Below are positions 1-11,055 of a stretch of 64,000 nucleotides of DNA, in pieces. The stretch is from contig CM066919.1 in assembly GCA_033964015.1 (NCBI GenBank), positions 14,425,646 to 14,489,645 of the forward strand, read 5' to 3'. The notes beneath the pieces were generated by a model, which saw only the letters and a program-made list of their open reading frames with translations, was not told the origin of the DNA and ran no database searches. Origin of the DNA: Scolanthus callimorphus. Taxonomy: Eukaryota > Cnidaria > Anthozoa > Actiniaria > Edwardsiidae. A program made the position numbers and the translations under genes. Every line of letters begins with the position of its first letter. The first letter of the stretch is position 1.

Positions 1-447
1 AGCGCCCATCACTGTGGATATAAATTAACTAGATGTCAGAGGTTTACAACTCAAAATTTAAGTACAAATTTGAAGGTCTTTTACACGGGTTTAATAACAA
101 ACAACACAGTTATTGGGCAGTAAAACTTTTATTTGATCTACATTTCTTCGCCATTTTGGACTTTGAGCTATTACACAAAATTATTAGATCCTAGAAAGAC
201 GTAGAATAACACAAAAAAGCAATAAAAAATAAGCTTTGCGACCAGACAAGACTTTGGGATGTTGAGTGAGAAATCGGTGTTGTTATATGCTCATTTTGAA
301 GTGAAAATTGCCAAAAATGTTAAGAGGTTGCCAGGAAAGCAACAGCACAGAAACACAAGTCACACCTTCTAGTACACGAAAAAAATTACCTTTAGCACAA
401 GAAAAAATGTTAAAGAACTGAAAAAAGCAAAATATCAACACACTTAC
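1..447. other. No gene recognised
   Basis: AT-rich DNA without an exon, known repeat or structured motif that I can support. Confidence 0.5.
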
Positions 448-690
448 CTCGTGCCACGGCTATTCGATACCATCATCGTCCCATAGGAGTCGCGTAAAAT
501 GAAGTTTTTTCGCAAATAACAGGCATCCAACGCTCGAAACGTGTTCGACTTGTAGCTGAAGTGATGTTCTATCGTTGTGTGACTCTAGTGTTTTGAAAGT
601 CCCGGATGAAAGCAGCCAATGGCCTTGCAAGTTTCTGCCCTTGAATATTTTCCGCCATTTTACATAGAACAATGGAGTATGACGTCATCC
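448..690 (-). promoter_or_regulatory. Possible minus-strand first exon with CRE-like promoter
   Basis: Read on the minus strand, a TGACGTCAT (CRE-like) site near 680 is followed by a GCCATTTTAC/GGCGG context (YY1-like, on the opposite strand), a short ATG frame starting MAENIQGQKLARPL, and a good splice donor (cacgag|gtaagt) at 448/447. The frame closes after about 29 codons, so the exon could be mostly 5' UTR. It would sit upstream of, or inside, the rabaptin gene on the opposite strand. No downstream exon is visible. Confidence 0.25.
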
Positions 691-734
691 AATATGGCGT
701 CGTATAGGCAGATTTAGCCACCTCCCGGACTGGT

Positions 735-890
735 ATAAGTAAATAAAACGATCCCTTATGTCACGTGATCTCCTCGATGGCTCATCGGTAGAATTCCCGC
801 TTTGCAAACGGAAGGTCCGGGGTTCGAATACCGGCATGTCAATGTTTTTCTTTCTTTTTTTTTTGCGTTTTTCTCAAAAGAATAAAACCT
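735..890 (+). mobile_element. tRNA-derived SINE-like copy 1
   Basis: A Pol III A-box-like stretch (GGCTCATCGGTAGA, about 779..792) and a perfect B-box-like stretch (GGTTCGAATACC, 821..832) lie in a degenerate tRNA fold, followed by a T-rich tail. A second copy at 8706 shares both the boxes and the non-tRNA flank (taagtaaataaaacgatcc). That makes a SINE more likely than a functional tRNA. Confidence 0.6.
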
Positions 891-1087
891 TTCCTCGATC
901 TTGTGTAGCAAATTTTCAACGTCGTGCTGCTTTGTTCCAATCACCTAATTTACGAGGTGGATGTTTGCGAGTTTTGTCAGTGATGCGATCGAGTCATTAA
1001 ATCGAGCGTGGAATTCAGCAAACGCCGGTCAAAAAAGTACAAGACATAGATAAATATGGATGAAACTGAAAGGTGAAAAGACCTTAA

Positions 1088-1326
1088 GAGGCAGTCTCCC
1101 TAACAGCGGTCCGGTGAATTTCGCGTCAGAAAATAAAATTCCTTCAAACTTAGTAGATTAAAAGGGTTTGGTACACAACTTAAAAAAACGGTATAGTTTT
1201 TTGCAAATATTTTTTTTCGGCTTTCCTACAGGCATGAATCCGACCTGGTCGAGCAGGCGGCTTTGACCACCGATTTCAAACCCAAAATTACCTGATATTT
1301 ATGACCTCAGCGTACCAAAACTATTC
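1088..1326 (+). repeat. Left TIR, outer part
   Basis: Inverted match to 8388..8624 with scattered mismatches. It is interrupted at the sequence actattc. Confidence 0.8.
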
Positions 1327-1732
1327 AAATCGGCCGAAAACATTCCACGGGCACTGAGAAGCACGGAAACCACTGAAATGTGAGCTATGCTCACCTAGAA
1401 CACAATAAAAGAGCGAGCAATCCTATTGCTCACTCTCTTCTCGCATTTTGCGAGTGCTGGCCGGATTTGCTGGTGTTTTGTTCCTGTGACATGGCTCAAG
1501 TTCCCGTCCGCCCCGCCACCCCGTTGTAGCCCCAACACCTGTTCTTGGTTCTTGCTGTACCAACCGCCTCAGCTCAGCCCCAGCCGTTCCTCCAGCTCCT
1601 GTTGTTCCAGCGCTGGCTCAGGCCAACCAGCCACTTAGACTTTACCTTGAGTCCTTGGTGGTTAAGTGGCCGATTCCCTCTGTCTATCTTTGCACATTTT
1701 GCTGTAGCCACTCGGGCTTCGCAAGTGTTTAA

Positions 1733-2835
1733 TTGGTTGTGTACTGGACTTCGGTTCGGTACGAAAAATTAGCTAGTGTTTATTATGGCCATTCGGGCCG
1801 GGCACGATTCACTGGAAGCATATTTCAGGTGCCCTGTAGGAGTTTAATTGGTTGTATACTGGACTTCGGTTCGGTACGAAAAATTAGCTAGTGTTTATTA
1901 TGGCCATTCGGGCCGGGCACGATTCACTGGAAGCATATTTCAGGTGCCCTGTAGGAGTTTAATTGGTTGTATACTGGACTTCGGTTCGGTACGAAAAGTT
2001 AGCTAGTGTTTATTATGGCCATTCGGGCCGGGCACGATTCACTGGAAGCATATTTCAGGTGCCCTGTAGGAGTTTACTTGGTTGTATACTGGACTTCGGT
2101 TCGGTACGAAAAATAGCTAGTGTTTATTATGGCCATTCGGGCCGGGCACGATTCACTGGAAGCATATTTCAGGTGCCCTGTAGGAGTTTAATTGGTTGTA
2201 TACTGGACTTCGGTTCGGTACGAAAAATTAGCTAGTGTTTATTATGGCCATTCGGGCCGGGCACGATTCACTGGAAGCATATTTCAGGTGCCCTGTAGGA
2301 GTTTAATTGGTTGTATACTGGACTTCGGTTCGGTACGAAAAATTAGCTAGTGTTTATTATGGCCATTCGGGCCGGGCACGATTCACTGGAAGCATATTTC
2401 AGGTGCCCTGTAGGAGTTTAATTGGTTGTATACTGGACTTCGGTTCGGTACGGAAAATTAGCTAGTGTTTATTATGGCCATTCGGGCCGGGCACGATTCA
2501 CTGGAAGCATATTTCAGGTGCCCTGTAGGAGTTTAAGATTGGTTGTATACTGGACTTCGGTTCGGTACAAAAAATTATCCATTGTTTATTATGGCCATTC
2601 GGGCCGGGCGCACGATTCACTGGAAGCATATTTCAGGTGCCCTGTAGGAATTTAATTGGCTGTATACTGGACTTCGGTTCAGTACGAACTTTCTCTTGTT
2701 TATTATGGCCATTCGAGCCGCGGGTACGATTCACGGGAAGCATAGTTTCAGGTGCCCTGTGTTTATTTGGCCTTATATGGACCTCGGTTCGGTAGGGACA
2801 CTGTTGTCTGTTTAGTGCCATTCGAGCCGGGCACA
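1733..2835 (+). repeat. 115-bp tandem repeat, about ten copies
   Basis: The core GGCCATTCGGGCCGGGCAC recurs at about 1788, 1903, 2018, 2131, 2246, 2361, 2476 and 2596, and in decayed form near 2706 and 2817. The first seven or eight copies are nearly identical and the last ones diverge. Several frames stay open across it, but no real protein is implied. Confidence 0.9.
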
Positions 2836-3647
2836 TGACAATATAGTAATGGGAAAAAGAAAAGACAAGCGTGGAATCTGTGATTTTACTTTTGGAATTG
2901 TCATCGCATAATTGCGTAATAAGGAAAAAAAAAGGCATGAAAGAGAAAACGTAAGCTTTGGGTGATTTAGGGTTCACAGTCCCAGGGTCATCTAAGGCCC
3001 TTCGTGCCCGACTCTTGCAGTTGCGCCGGGACTGCGTTCTCCTACTGATCCCAGGGAGTGTCGCTCAACTCTACAGGCTTCGTTGTTTTCTCTTCTATAA
3101 TGGACGATTAGCCGCCAATCAAGCGATGACGTACACAATATTTCGTCCTTCCAGAATGGGAAGGGGTTGAAAGATTTAATCGAAACGGCGGCCTATCAGG
3201 TATCTCAAAACGGTGAATTGGGTGACGCTCCCGGGGACCAGCTCGGGGAACCAGTCCTGGCTGATTCTGCTCTTGGTTCCGTGCGGGAGAAATCTATCCG
3301 AGATTGTAGATGAGCAACACCCGGTAGCGGAAACTGTCTCGAGAGAGGTTCATGATCTCAATTTAGTCATTTGTGTTAGCTTTCCCCCTTGTGAGAACAA
3401 CAAGAAGCTCAAGTCAGACGCACAAAGGAAATCGTACAGTGACGGGCGCCGTGCTGTGCTCTTACACAAATTATGCTATATACTTCCTATTGATAGTTTA
3501 TAGGGGGTATGGTGACAGTATTGGGGAATGAGTAGAGGGTGATAAGATATGGATGAGATATGGGGGAGCCATATGGCTCAAATATTTCCTTGGGGCAAGG
3601 GCTGGGCGCGGGGTGCCGTCGGATGTGGGTGCATTGGACAGCGGAGT
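2836..3647. other. Interior of inserted element; possible SAP-like fragment
   Basis: No gene is supported. A short frame from about 2958 reads GDLGFTVPGSSKALRARL then LQLRR, which resembles a SAP DNA-binding helix pair (L..LG..V.G.K..L..RL). It has a stop just upstream and no continuation. Confidence 0.25.
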
Positions 3648-3749
3648 GATCCACACCATTGCTCAGGTTACTGGACAATGGAGTCTGTTGTTCCCATCTC
3701 TAAATCAGTGATCCGTGGAACAAAGGCCGGTTTGGATATAATACTATTC

Positions 3750-4130
3750 AAATCGGCCGAAAACATTCCACGGGCACTGAGAAGCACGGAAACCACTGAA
3801 ATGTGAGCTATGCTCACCTGGAACACAATAAAAGAGCGAGCAATCCTATTGTTCACTCTCTTCTCGCATTTTGCGAGTGCTGGCCGGATTTGCTGGTGTT
3901 TTGAGACGACATGAATGAATGGAAAGTGAGAGGTGGGGTGGGCTATAGCTTTGGGGTATGGCGCTCCATTAGAGACCCGCCCACCCCGCCCCTATTTTGG
4001 TGTTGTATCCACACTGGCCTTTGCTACGGATCCACACCATTGCTCAGGTTACTGGACAATGGAGTCTGTTGTTCCCATCTCTAAATCAGTGATCTGTGGA
4101 ACAAAGGCCGGTTTGGATATAATACTATTC
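3750..4130 (+). mobile_element. Inserted element, copy 2 (short, head-to-tail)
   Basis: Only 381 bp. It has the same 154-bp 5' segment (3750..3903, two or three differences) and the same 102-bp 3' segment (4029..4130, about one difference) as copy 1, with a short unrelated middle. It directly abuts copy 1. Confidence 0.6.
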
Positions 4131-4650
4131 GCCTTGGCGAATTTTTTTCTTTGCTATCTGCTTTATTTATGTTTTGACTTGAAAAGTACGAAATGTGACT
4201 TTAATTGATTGCTTTGCCGATAAGTTATAAGCCTTGAAAGCCCTCCCCCTGTACGGGTTGCGAAAGTGCGCTAAAATATAGTAAAACTCGGAAGCCGAAT
4301 TCTCGTTTGTTTGACCAAAATTGAAATGAAATTTTACATCTATCTGAAGGTGGTAAGTGTATTTTTCAGGATCTAAAGTCAAATCTCCGGGTATGCCGCT
4401 GTACGCGAATCGGTGACAAGGTCAAGTTGGTCAAGTTGGTGCTTTGTTGACGCAAACAACGCTTTTACTCAGTCTGTTAATTCCGGCTCCCGGCTCTTAA
4501 ATTCGCCAAAACAGTTTCTTAAATCCAGTAAAAAAGATAGTTGACAGTCCTGTGCAGGTTTTATTGAAAATAAAATCAAATTATCCGACAAACCGAGCTT
4601 GTGTTCTGCTGAGGTATTTTGCGGAGGAAACCCCGCACAGTCGCTGAACA
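4131..4650 (+). repeat. Left TIR, inner part
   Basis: Inverted match to 7856..8388, resuming exactly where the outer part stops (gccttggcgaattttttt). It includes the GCGGAGGAAACCCCGC palindrome-like stretch near 4621. Confidence 0.85.
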
Positions 4651-5994
4651 CACGCGCGTTTTGTTACTTTTGCAAAGACAAACATTTCTTGTACTTTTTG
4701 TCATGGAACATCAGGATGTACTATCTTGTATGTTCAGCAGTTTACTGGGGCAATTTATATCATTGAAGAATGCGCCAACGTATTTTCTTAGCATAGATTT
4801 GTAACGTAAGCTATCACGCAATTACAATTAATCAAGCTAAACTTTTCAAACCTTTCGACTTCTATATTTTTATTTCTTATTCTTTTTCCACAGTGATAGT
4901 AATGAACTTCCTTTATTCAAATTGCTTATTGCAATGGTTTGCAGTGAACTGTACATGGACAAAGAAATCACAAGAACGCGCCGCTCTGGGGGAGGAAATT
5001 TGATATTTGGATTTAGCTATTTAGGCATTTGGTCGAAAATTCAATTGCGATCGGGTTTGTAATGGAGATTATTTTTGTACAATATTTTGCATATACACGA
5101 TAGTTTTGCCATTTGTTTTCCTTAGAAGCGGTGAAGTATAGCTAAGGCATAACAAATTAGTCGTAAAGACGGATCAGTCATTCCTTACATTCACCTCTCA
5201 GTTTTTATGTAAGTATGGCGGTCAGTGTTACATGTAGATCTGACTGTAGCGCACAGTCATCACATCATCAGAGGCGGATAATGTCAACAACGCTAAGCGA
5301 AACGGATAGGATTGACAGGACTCAATATCTCGCAATCCAATTCCTCGATCCTACCAATTCTGAATTATTCAGCAAAAAGATGTGCGTGCAAAAATTACGA
5401 GTTAGCCAAACATGCTGCATAAACCACTATAGCTTGAAATAGTTTTCATCACGCGCGCGCTCGTTTGGGACCATGATTTTGCGCCTAATACAATTTCAAA
5501 ATAAGTGTTAGAGGCACGCATCGGGGGAAGGGGGACATGGAAGTTTTTCGTGCTAGACGTTTTTTTTTTATTCATCTGTGATGCGCTGGGAATTTTTTCC
5601 AATTAAATAGAGTGCACGACCCCCCCCCCCCCCCCTCTTAATAGTCAAACGGTCGGCCTCAATACCAAGAAACACTTATATCACGAAACATCTAATCCAA
5701 GTAATCTGTTTAATACATTGTAATCAAATCGCAGCCCCACCTTTCTTGGGAGATTTTCCCATACATTTACTGTATTTGCTGGAGGAAATTTGAAAAATTT
5801 CGTCCCCTGTTTTCACTATCCGCCCGCCCCTCCCCGTCTCAAAAATTCCCGGATCCGCCTCTGTGGAAGGCGGGAGAAGAGCGGGTTGTTGCTAAAAAAA
5901 TCCGCTTGACAGTTGTCCACGAAATTTCATTGCATTATATGTCGTGTTATTTCATTTTACTCGTGATGTGAATATCTCGCACTAAGGGACCAGT
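4651..5994. other. Interior of TTAA element, nothing recognised
   Basis: No transposase motif was seen. There is a good acceptor-like tract near 4892 and a C16 homopolymer at 5620..5635. Confidence 0.5.
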
Positions 5995-7080
5995 CATTAT
6001 TCATCGCCTGGGGGTGAGGGTGGGGTTAGAGGATTTTGGTAATACACTGTCAAAATGCAGTGATCCTCCCTCTATAAGTACAATGATTAACGTGATCCCC
6101 CTCAGAGCCATTAAACGTTTTCGTGATCCCCAAACTGTTTGGAACTGAACCAAAAATACAGTGATTTGTCAAAGAAAATTATGTATTCAGCGGGCCATAT
6201 CTCGGTTGCGTTGCAACTGGTTTGCCTCATTTTTGGTGTGTAGCTTTCATTCGATATGGCATTTCGAAATCAAGGGACAAATATTGCTCAATCGAAAATG
6301 TGTTATGAAATTTCAACAGTAAAAGATACCAATCTAGGCGTGGTCAACCAGAGTGTTAACCCCTAAAAATGTCATTTTCAACATGGCTCTCGATTCCAGC
6401 CACGATCGACAAGAGACAACGGCTGGGAATACATGCTACTGGCACTAGCGTCTCGTATCTTTGCTGCCAACACCCTAAAAGGTACCATTTTCTGGGAAAC
6501 ATAGCGTTTTTTCGTCTTATACCCTAAAAGATACCTTGAACCTTAATTTCAACCCCTAAAAGATGACGAGAATCGCCGCCCGACGCAAATGGGAGTCCCC
6601 CGGGTAGATGAACATTCCGTTTTTTGTGTGTAGTAAACAAAGCCTGTAGTTTATCATTTTTGCGCGCCCGCAAATGACGAAATTGTTATTATTCGTCGCG
6701 TTTGCATGAAGTGGTCCAAATGACGAATTTCCTATGCTTTTAACGTCAAACTCAAGTTTACCTAAGTGGTCTTCTTTCAAACATAGTGACTGCCTGCCAT
6801 GCCTATCACTGCAGGGCATTTTTGTGAGAGCTTGTTTTACCTAAGCAAGATACACTTGTTCTTGTTAACGTCGCAAGGGCAGTGTCTTCGTTGCGCGAGT
6901 TGTCACAACTATTAGATGCTATTCTTTATACGAAATTTTTATTATTGAGTGAATAGAAAATTTCTTGTGGTCCCCCCTATCAGGGCTTCAGGTTTCGAGA
7001 GATCTCCCTTTTCGCTCGGGCGAAAATCAAGTGATTCCCCCTAAAATCTTCTGCCAGGCGATATATAATGACAGGTCCCT
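5995..7080. mobile_element. Non-autonomous TIR element (AGGGACC family)
   Basis: The left end AGGGACCAGTCATTATTCAT and the right end (TATATAATGACAGGTCCCT) are inverted matches over about 28 bp. Interior blocks (GTGATCCCCCTCAGAGC, TTTCGAGAGATC) recur in the related remnant at 34555..35077. No coding capacity. Confidence 0.7.
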
Positions 7081-7855
7081 AAAGGAGGGACACTCAAAAC
7101 AGAACAACACATGGATTTCTCACTTTTGAAAAATGATTATGACATAATCTGGCCACGATGTGAACAACGGTGCTTAGCACAAACAAATTTCTCTTCTCTG
7201 GTCCTCAGTCGCATTGAACAACCCTGAGCGCGCGCGCTAAAATTAATTCATCTTCTGAAATGCCCTCACACGGCCCAAATGACAACGCGATAAATGACTG
7301 CTTGTATCGCAGTTGCATTCATATACAGGATATCAACTCGGTGTTCTGCCTCGAAACTCTCCAGTCTCCAAGCTCTCGACACTTTAAAAACCAAGAATAC
7401 ATTCGTTCTTCTGATCCTTCCATCCATTTTGACAAACTATGATTTTGCTAAACTGGCACGGGCCGTTGAATTACTTCGCAAACGCACCGCTAATTTGCAT
7501 ATAATAGTGTTCTCTTCATCGGAAAAGATTAACAAGTTCAGGTTTTATTTGTCCATCGGCGTAACGCAGAATATCTCAGAAACATTTCCAATTTGGGTAG
7601 GAAATCAGAAATAGACGAAAACTATATTTTTAAGTTTCGTTATTTCTTTCTATGTGAGATCTTTAAAGCGCCGCGCCGGCGGCTACCAAACAAATTCTAT
7701 TCTATTCTGCGGTCCTATACAAGAAAATACTTTCGTAATCTTCGCAAATGCTATAAATTGCCCAGTAGACTACTAAACATACAGGATTAACTCTATCCAA
7801 CCGACAAAAGGGTTAATAAATGTTTGCCTCTGCAAATGGTTTTTCTAGCGTTACT
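7081..7855. other. Interior of TTAA element, nothing recognised
   Basis: Open frames here do not resemble a known protein family. Confidence 0.45.
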
Positions 7856-8624
7856 TGTTCAGCGACTGTGCGGGGTTTCCTCCGCAAAAGACTTCAGCAG
7901 AACACAAGCTGGGTTTGTCGGATAATTTGATCTTATTTTCAATAAAACCTGCACAGGACTTTCAAATACCTTTGTTACTGGATTTAAGAAACTATTTTGG
8001 CAAATTTAAGAGCCGGGAGCCGGAATTAACAGACTGAGTAAAAGCCTTACGAGGTGTTGTTTGTGTAAACAACGCACCAACTTGACCAACTTGACCTTGT
8101 CGCCGATTCGCGTACAGCGGCATACCCGGAGGTTTGACTTTAGATCCTGAGAAATACACTTACCACCTTCAGATAGATGTAAAATTTTATTTAAATTTTG
8201 GTCAAACAAACGAGAATTCGGCTTCCGAGTTTTACTATATTTTAGCGCACTTTCGCAACCCGTACAGGGAGAGGGTTCTCAAGGCTTATAACTTATCGGC
8301 AAAGCAATCAATTAAAGTCACATTTCGTACTTTTCAAGTCGAAAGATAAATAAAGCAGATAGCAAAGAAAAAAATTCGCCAAGGCGAATAGTTTTGATAC
8401 GCCGCGGTCATAAATATCAGGTAATTTTGGGTTTGAAATCGGTGGTCAAAGCCGCCTGCTCGGCCAGGTCGGATTCATGCCTGTAGGAAAGCCGAAAAAA
8501 AAATACTTGCAAAAAACTATACTGTTTTTTAAGTTGTGTACCGAACCCTTTTAAGCTACCAAGTTTGAAGGAATTTTATTTTCTGAAGCGAAATTCACCG
8601 GACCGCTCTTAGGGAGACTGCCTC
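7856..8624 (-). repeat. Right TIR (continuous)
   Basis: Reverse complement of 1088..1326 joined to 4131..4650. It serves as the uninterrupted reference for the insertion in the left arm. Confidence 0.85.
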
Positions 8625-8705
8625 TTAAAGGTGAGAAGTGGGAAAGAACAAGTCCAAGAAATGAGTCCCGAGTTCGAAGTCTTATCGAATATTAAGCAAG
8701 ACAAT

Positions 8706-8850
8706 ATATAAGTAAAAAAAACGATCCACCATGTCACGTGATCATCCTGATTGCTCATCGGTAGAATCCCCGCTGAAAAGGTCCGGGGTTCGAATACCGG
8801 GATGTCAAGGTTTAAATTTTTTTTTGCGTTTTTCTCAAAGACAAGCACTT
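8706..8850 (+). mobile_element. tRNA-derived SINE-like copy 2
   Basis: Same organisation and orientation as the copy at 735: shared leader, A-box-like GCTCATCGGTAGA, B-box GGTTCGAATACC at 8787..8798 and a T-rich tail. The anticodon arm is partly deleted, so this is not a working tRNA gene. Confidence 0.6.
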
Positions 8851-8990
8851 TTTGTGTTTTGTTACCGGAAGTGTGTGATTGAAAAAGTTATTCTTTTAAT
8901 CCGAGTCGACGGGAAAAGGTAGTGACTACTTAGACAATAAGTTGCCACTGAGCATATACACAATAGTTTCCAAAATTTATCGCTTGCTTT

Positions 8991-9010
8991 AAGCAGGGAC
9001 GTCCCTGCTT
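8991..9010. repeat. Perfect 20-bp palindrome
   Basis: AAGCAGGGACGTCCCTGCTT, with further imperfect symmetry outside it (ttta/taag). Confidence 0.9.
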
Positions 9011-9085
9011 TAAGAGACAAAACTAAAACCCAATATGAGAATTAACACCGCATTGCTTTAACCGGTGACGTCATCGAAACAATTC

Positions 9086-9291
9086 CCACCTCTTTTCTCG
9101 TCACCTCGCGGGGGAGGCTCTGGTGACAGCCATTGACGCATGCGCGAGATTTGATACAGAGCCGCTGAGAGAAACACCTCTGCGCATGCCCCAACGTTTA
9201 AAATCAGCCAATCAGCGAAGGCCCTCAAATGGATGTCCCCAGAGCCTCCCCTGCGAGCAGACGAGCCGGGGAGCTCTGGGTTCGAGAATGG
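9086..9291 (+). mobile_element. MITE copy A (GGGGAGGCTCTGG family)
   Basis: Imperfect TIRs (GGGGGAGGCTCTGG / CCAGAGCCTCCCC) surround a GCATGCGC-containing core. It is the inverted relative of the copy at 57355..57550. Confidence 0.65.
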
Positions 9292-9729
9292 TTCACGGCC
9301 AGCCCGTCCCACCCTGTAGAACATCAGCAAATAGCTTCCCGTACGCTCTGCGTACCTATGTTTTATTAATAGCCACCAATCTTTCAGGATATGTTTTCCA
9401 GTAACATATGTAATGAACTCAAGAAATCACTCTGGTGTAAATATTTTTCAATTGACAATAATTTTTGTCAGACTCTACAATTCTGAAATGTGTTTGTCCG
9501 GTTTGAATTTTTCTACTAGTCAAGATTGTAACCAAATTCTTATCCTTAGTTCATTGCATAGAACTACATGTACTGCACAGCCCCTGAAAAAAATTAGGCA
9601 AATCCATCAAATCCTCTTGTAGCTATCACTGTTAGAGTATTACTGATGTACGGAAATGTCACATTTTGAGAAATCTCAAGTTAAAGATAACATAAATGTG
9701 CAATTCAAAATATGAGGGCAGTGTTCAGT
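9292..9729. other. No gene recognised
   Basis: Nothing supportable seen. Confidence 0.4.
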
Positions 9730-10307
9730 CAACACTTAGTCTAAACTGCACCAGGATTTACTTCATAGCCCTTTCCATGCACTTAAGATGTATAGTGATG
9801 TCTTTCCTGTCACAGTTCTGGCACATTAGCCGTAAGTTCGAGGCACAACCCTTCCTGTTGTTCTCGTCCTCAACGAGACAAGACTCCCCACAGTCATCAC
9901 ATCGTAGTAAAACAAAAATGTTGCTCAGAATATCCAAATCCATCAAACAATACCCGGATATTTTAGCATTAGATATCTTTGTAGTGGATGGGGAAGGTTT
10001 AGGCACTGTATCTGCATCGATAGAGGTTTGCGTGAGCTTTCTAAACGAAGCAGATTTCGCTTGCCTTCTCGACCACGCTCAATGCCAGTCGAAGTGCTCG
10101 GTTCTTTTTCCGACTCGCCAGGGCTGTTTTCAGCTCTGTTAGACCCACTTGATTCACGTCCTGTGAATCGGTTTCCACTAAAACGCCGCTTGTTGCGTCT
10201 CTTGTTAGAGAATTTTGGATATTTGAAGAGTAATCAAAGGCACGCCGTAGGCCAACTCGTGGCTTTTTGTCCTTGAAAAACGTACGAAACATCGGAAAAT
10301 GCCGCAC
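9730..10307 (-). pseudogene. Mutator-like transposase N-terminal fragment
   Basis: On the minus strand two frames read together: RHFPMFRTFFKDKKPRVGL..., then after a frameshift near 10030 ...GYCLMDLDILSNIFVLLRC, DDCGESCLVEDENNRKGCAS and CQNCD. The order 'GYxLxDLxxL...CxxCG...L...KGCAS.LxLxCxxC' is familiar from the N-terminal zinc-binding region of invertebrate Mutator-like transposases. No DDE core follows, so it is a frameshifted relic. The family call is from memory and tentative. Confidence 0.45.
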
Positions 10308-10309
10308 TT

Positions 10310-10997
10310 CTGCGATTTGTTATTTTGCAGTTTAACTAAGCGCAGAAGTCAAATCACAACAGTCAATGCTGCGTTTCGATTGGTTGAGCTACTAATAGCC
10401 TACTAGTAGCGAAAAGTGTCGGATTTGAAAGCCAGAAATTGGCAAATGACCAGACCAGAAAACGTTTTTGAGTATACAAATTGACCTACTAGTGTGATTT
10501 CACTAAAGCAATTATTCATCAGAGGCCATTCGGGCTCGCGGAATAATTGTTAAATATATTAAACTCAGGGAGAGGTGAAAATTTGATCAGCGCAAAATAT
10601 ATATGTTTTACCATCTTTGTGCAGAGCAGGTAAGGTCCTTTTTACAGGCTTTAAAATGACTTAAAACATTTACATTTTGATTTGATCTGAATAAATCGGC
10701 CTTGAAAGGTAAGCCGATTTCGATGGGATTTCAATTCAATTATCTCATTTTTTACATGCAGTAGCTCCCTAAATATCGATCTTCGCATTTCAACATAAAT
10801 GTTTTTTCCCCTACATTTGTAACCTTTTTTAAGATGATAGTAAGCCGTTGCTAGGGGAAACCGGGTCTGTTTACATTTTGATTTGATCTGAATAAATCGG
10901 TATGCTCGATGTCACTCACTCACTCCTTCGTTAACACTATATTAGGTTAATTTATGCTGAAGTCATCCATGCAATCCCTCGGGACACCCGCTGCCGC
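10310..10997. other. Intergenic or intronic, one 31-bp direct repeat
   Basis: A 31-bp sequence beginning tttacattttgatttgatct occurs identically at 10669..10699 and 10870..10900. Nothing else was recognised. Confidence 0.6.

Positions 10998-11055
<58 letters not shown>
10998..11055. repeat. (TAA)n microsatellite, LINE tail
   Basis: About 19 uninterrupted TAA units. Read on the minus strand this is a (TTA)n tail directly 3' of the LINE frame, as in LINE clades with microsatellite tails. Confidence 0.9.

Larger units (their letters stand above)
1327..3749 (+). mobile_element. Inserted element, copy 1 (with minisatellite)
   Basis: It begins AAATCGGCCGAAAACATTCC and ends with a 102-bp 3' segment (3648..3749) closing in ATAATACTATTC. 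The 5' 154 bp (1327..1480) and the 3' 102 bp are repeated almost exactly in copy 2. The actattc before 1327 and at 3743..3749 looks like the duplicated target or a retained terminus. Weak inverted termini (AAATCGGCC / AAACCGGCC) are visible. Superfamily unknown. Confidence 0.6.
1084..8628. mobile_element. Kolobok-like TTAA element with long terminal inverted repeats
   Basis: The left end reads TTAA|GAGGCAGTCTCCCTAA (TTAA at 1084..1087). The right end reads TTAGGGAGACTGCCTC|TTAA (TTAA at 8625..8628). The TIRs are about 770 bp: the right arm 7856..8624 is continuous, while the left arm is split into 1088..1326 and 4131..4650 by an insertion. TTAA target sites with a GAGG terminus fit the Kolobok superfamily (piggyBac termini normally start with C). 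No transposase was recognised inside, so it looks non-autonomous or decayed. Confidence 0.7.

Noticed and set aside
770..841. Functional tRNA gene
   Set aside because: A and B boxes are present, but the acceptor stem does not pair well, and a second copy with the same non-tRNA flank indicates a SINE.
1963..2655. Open frames over the 115-bp repeats
   Set aside because: Repeat translation only; indels between units shift the frame without consequence.
1733..2835. CRISPR-like array
   Set aside because: The whole 115-bp unit is conserved, with no unique spacers; the context is animal DNA.
4892..5061. Exon after a strong acceptor-like tract (ttctttttccacag)
   Set aside because: The following open frame has no family resemblance, and it sits inside a mobile element.
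7294..7790. Open frames of 106 and 65 residues
   Set aside because: No recognisable family, splice support or codon signal; they lie in the interior of a TTAA element.
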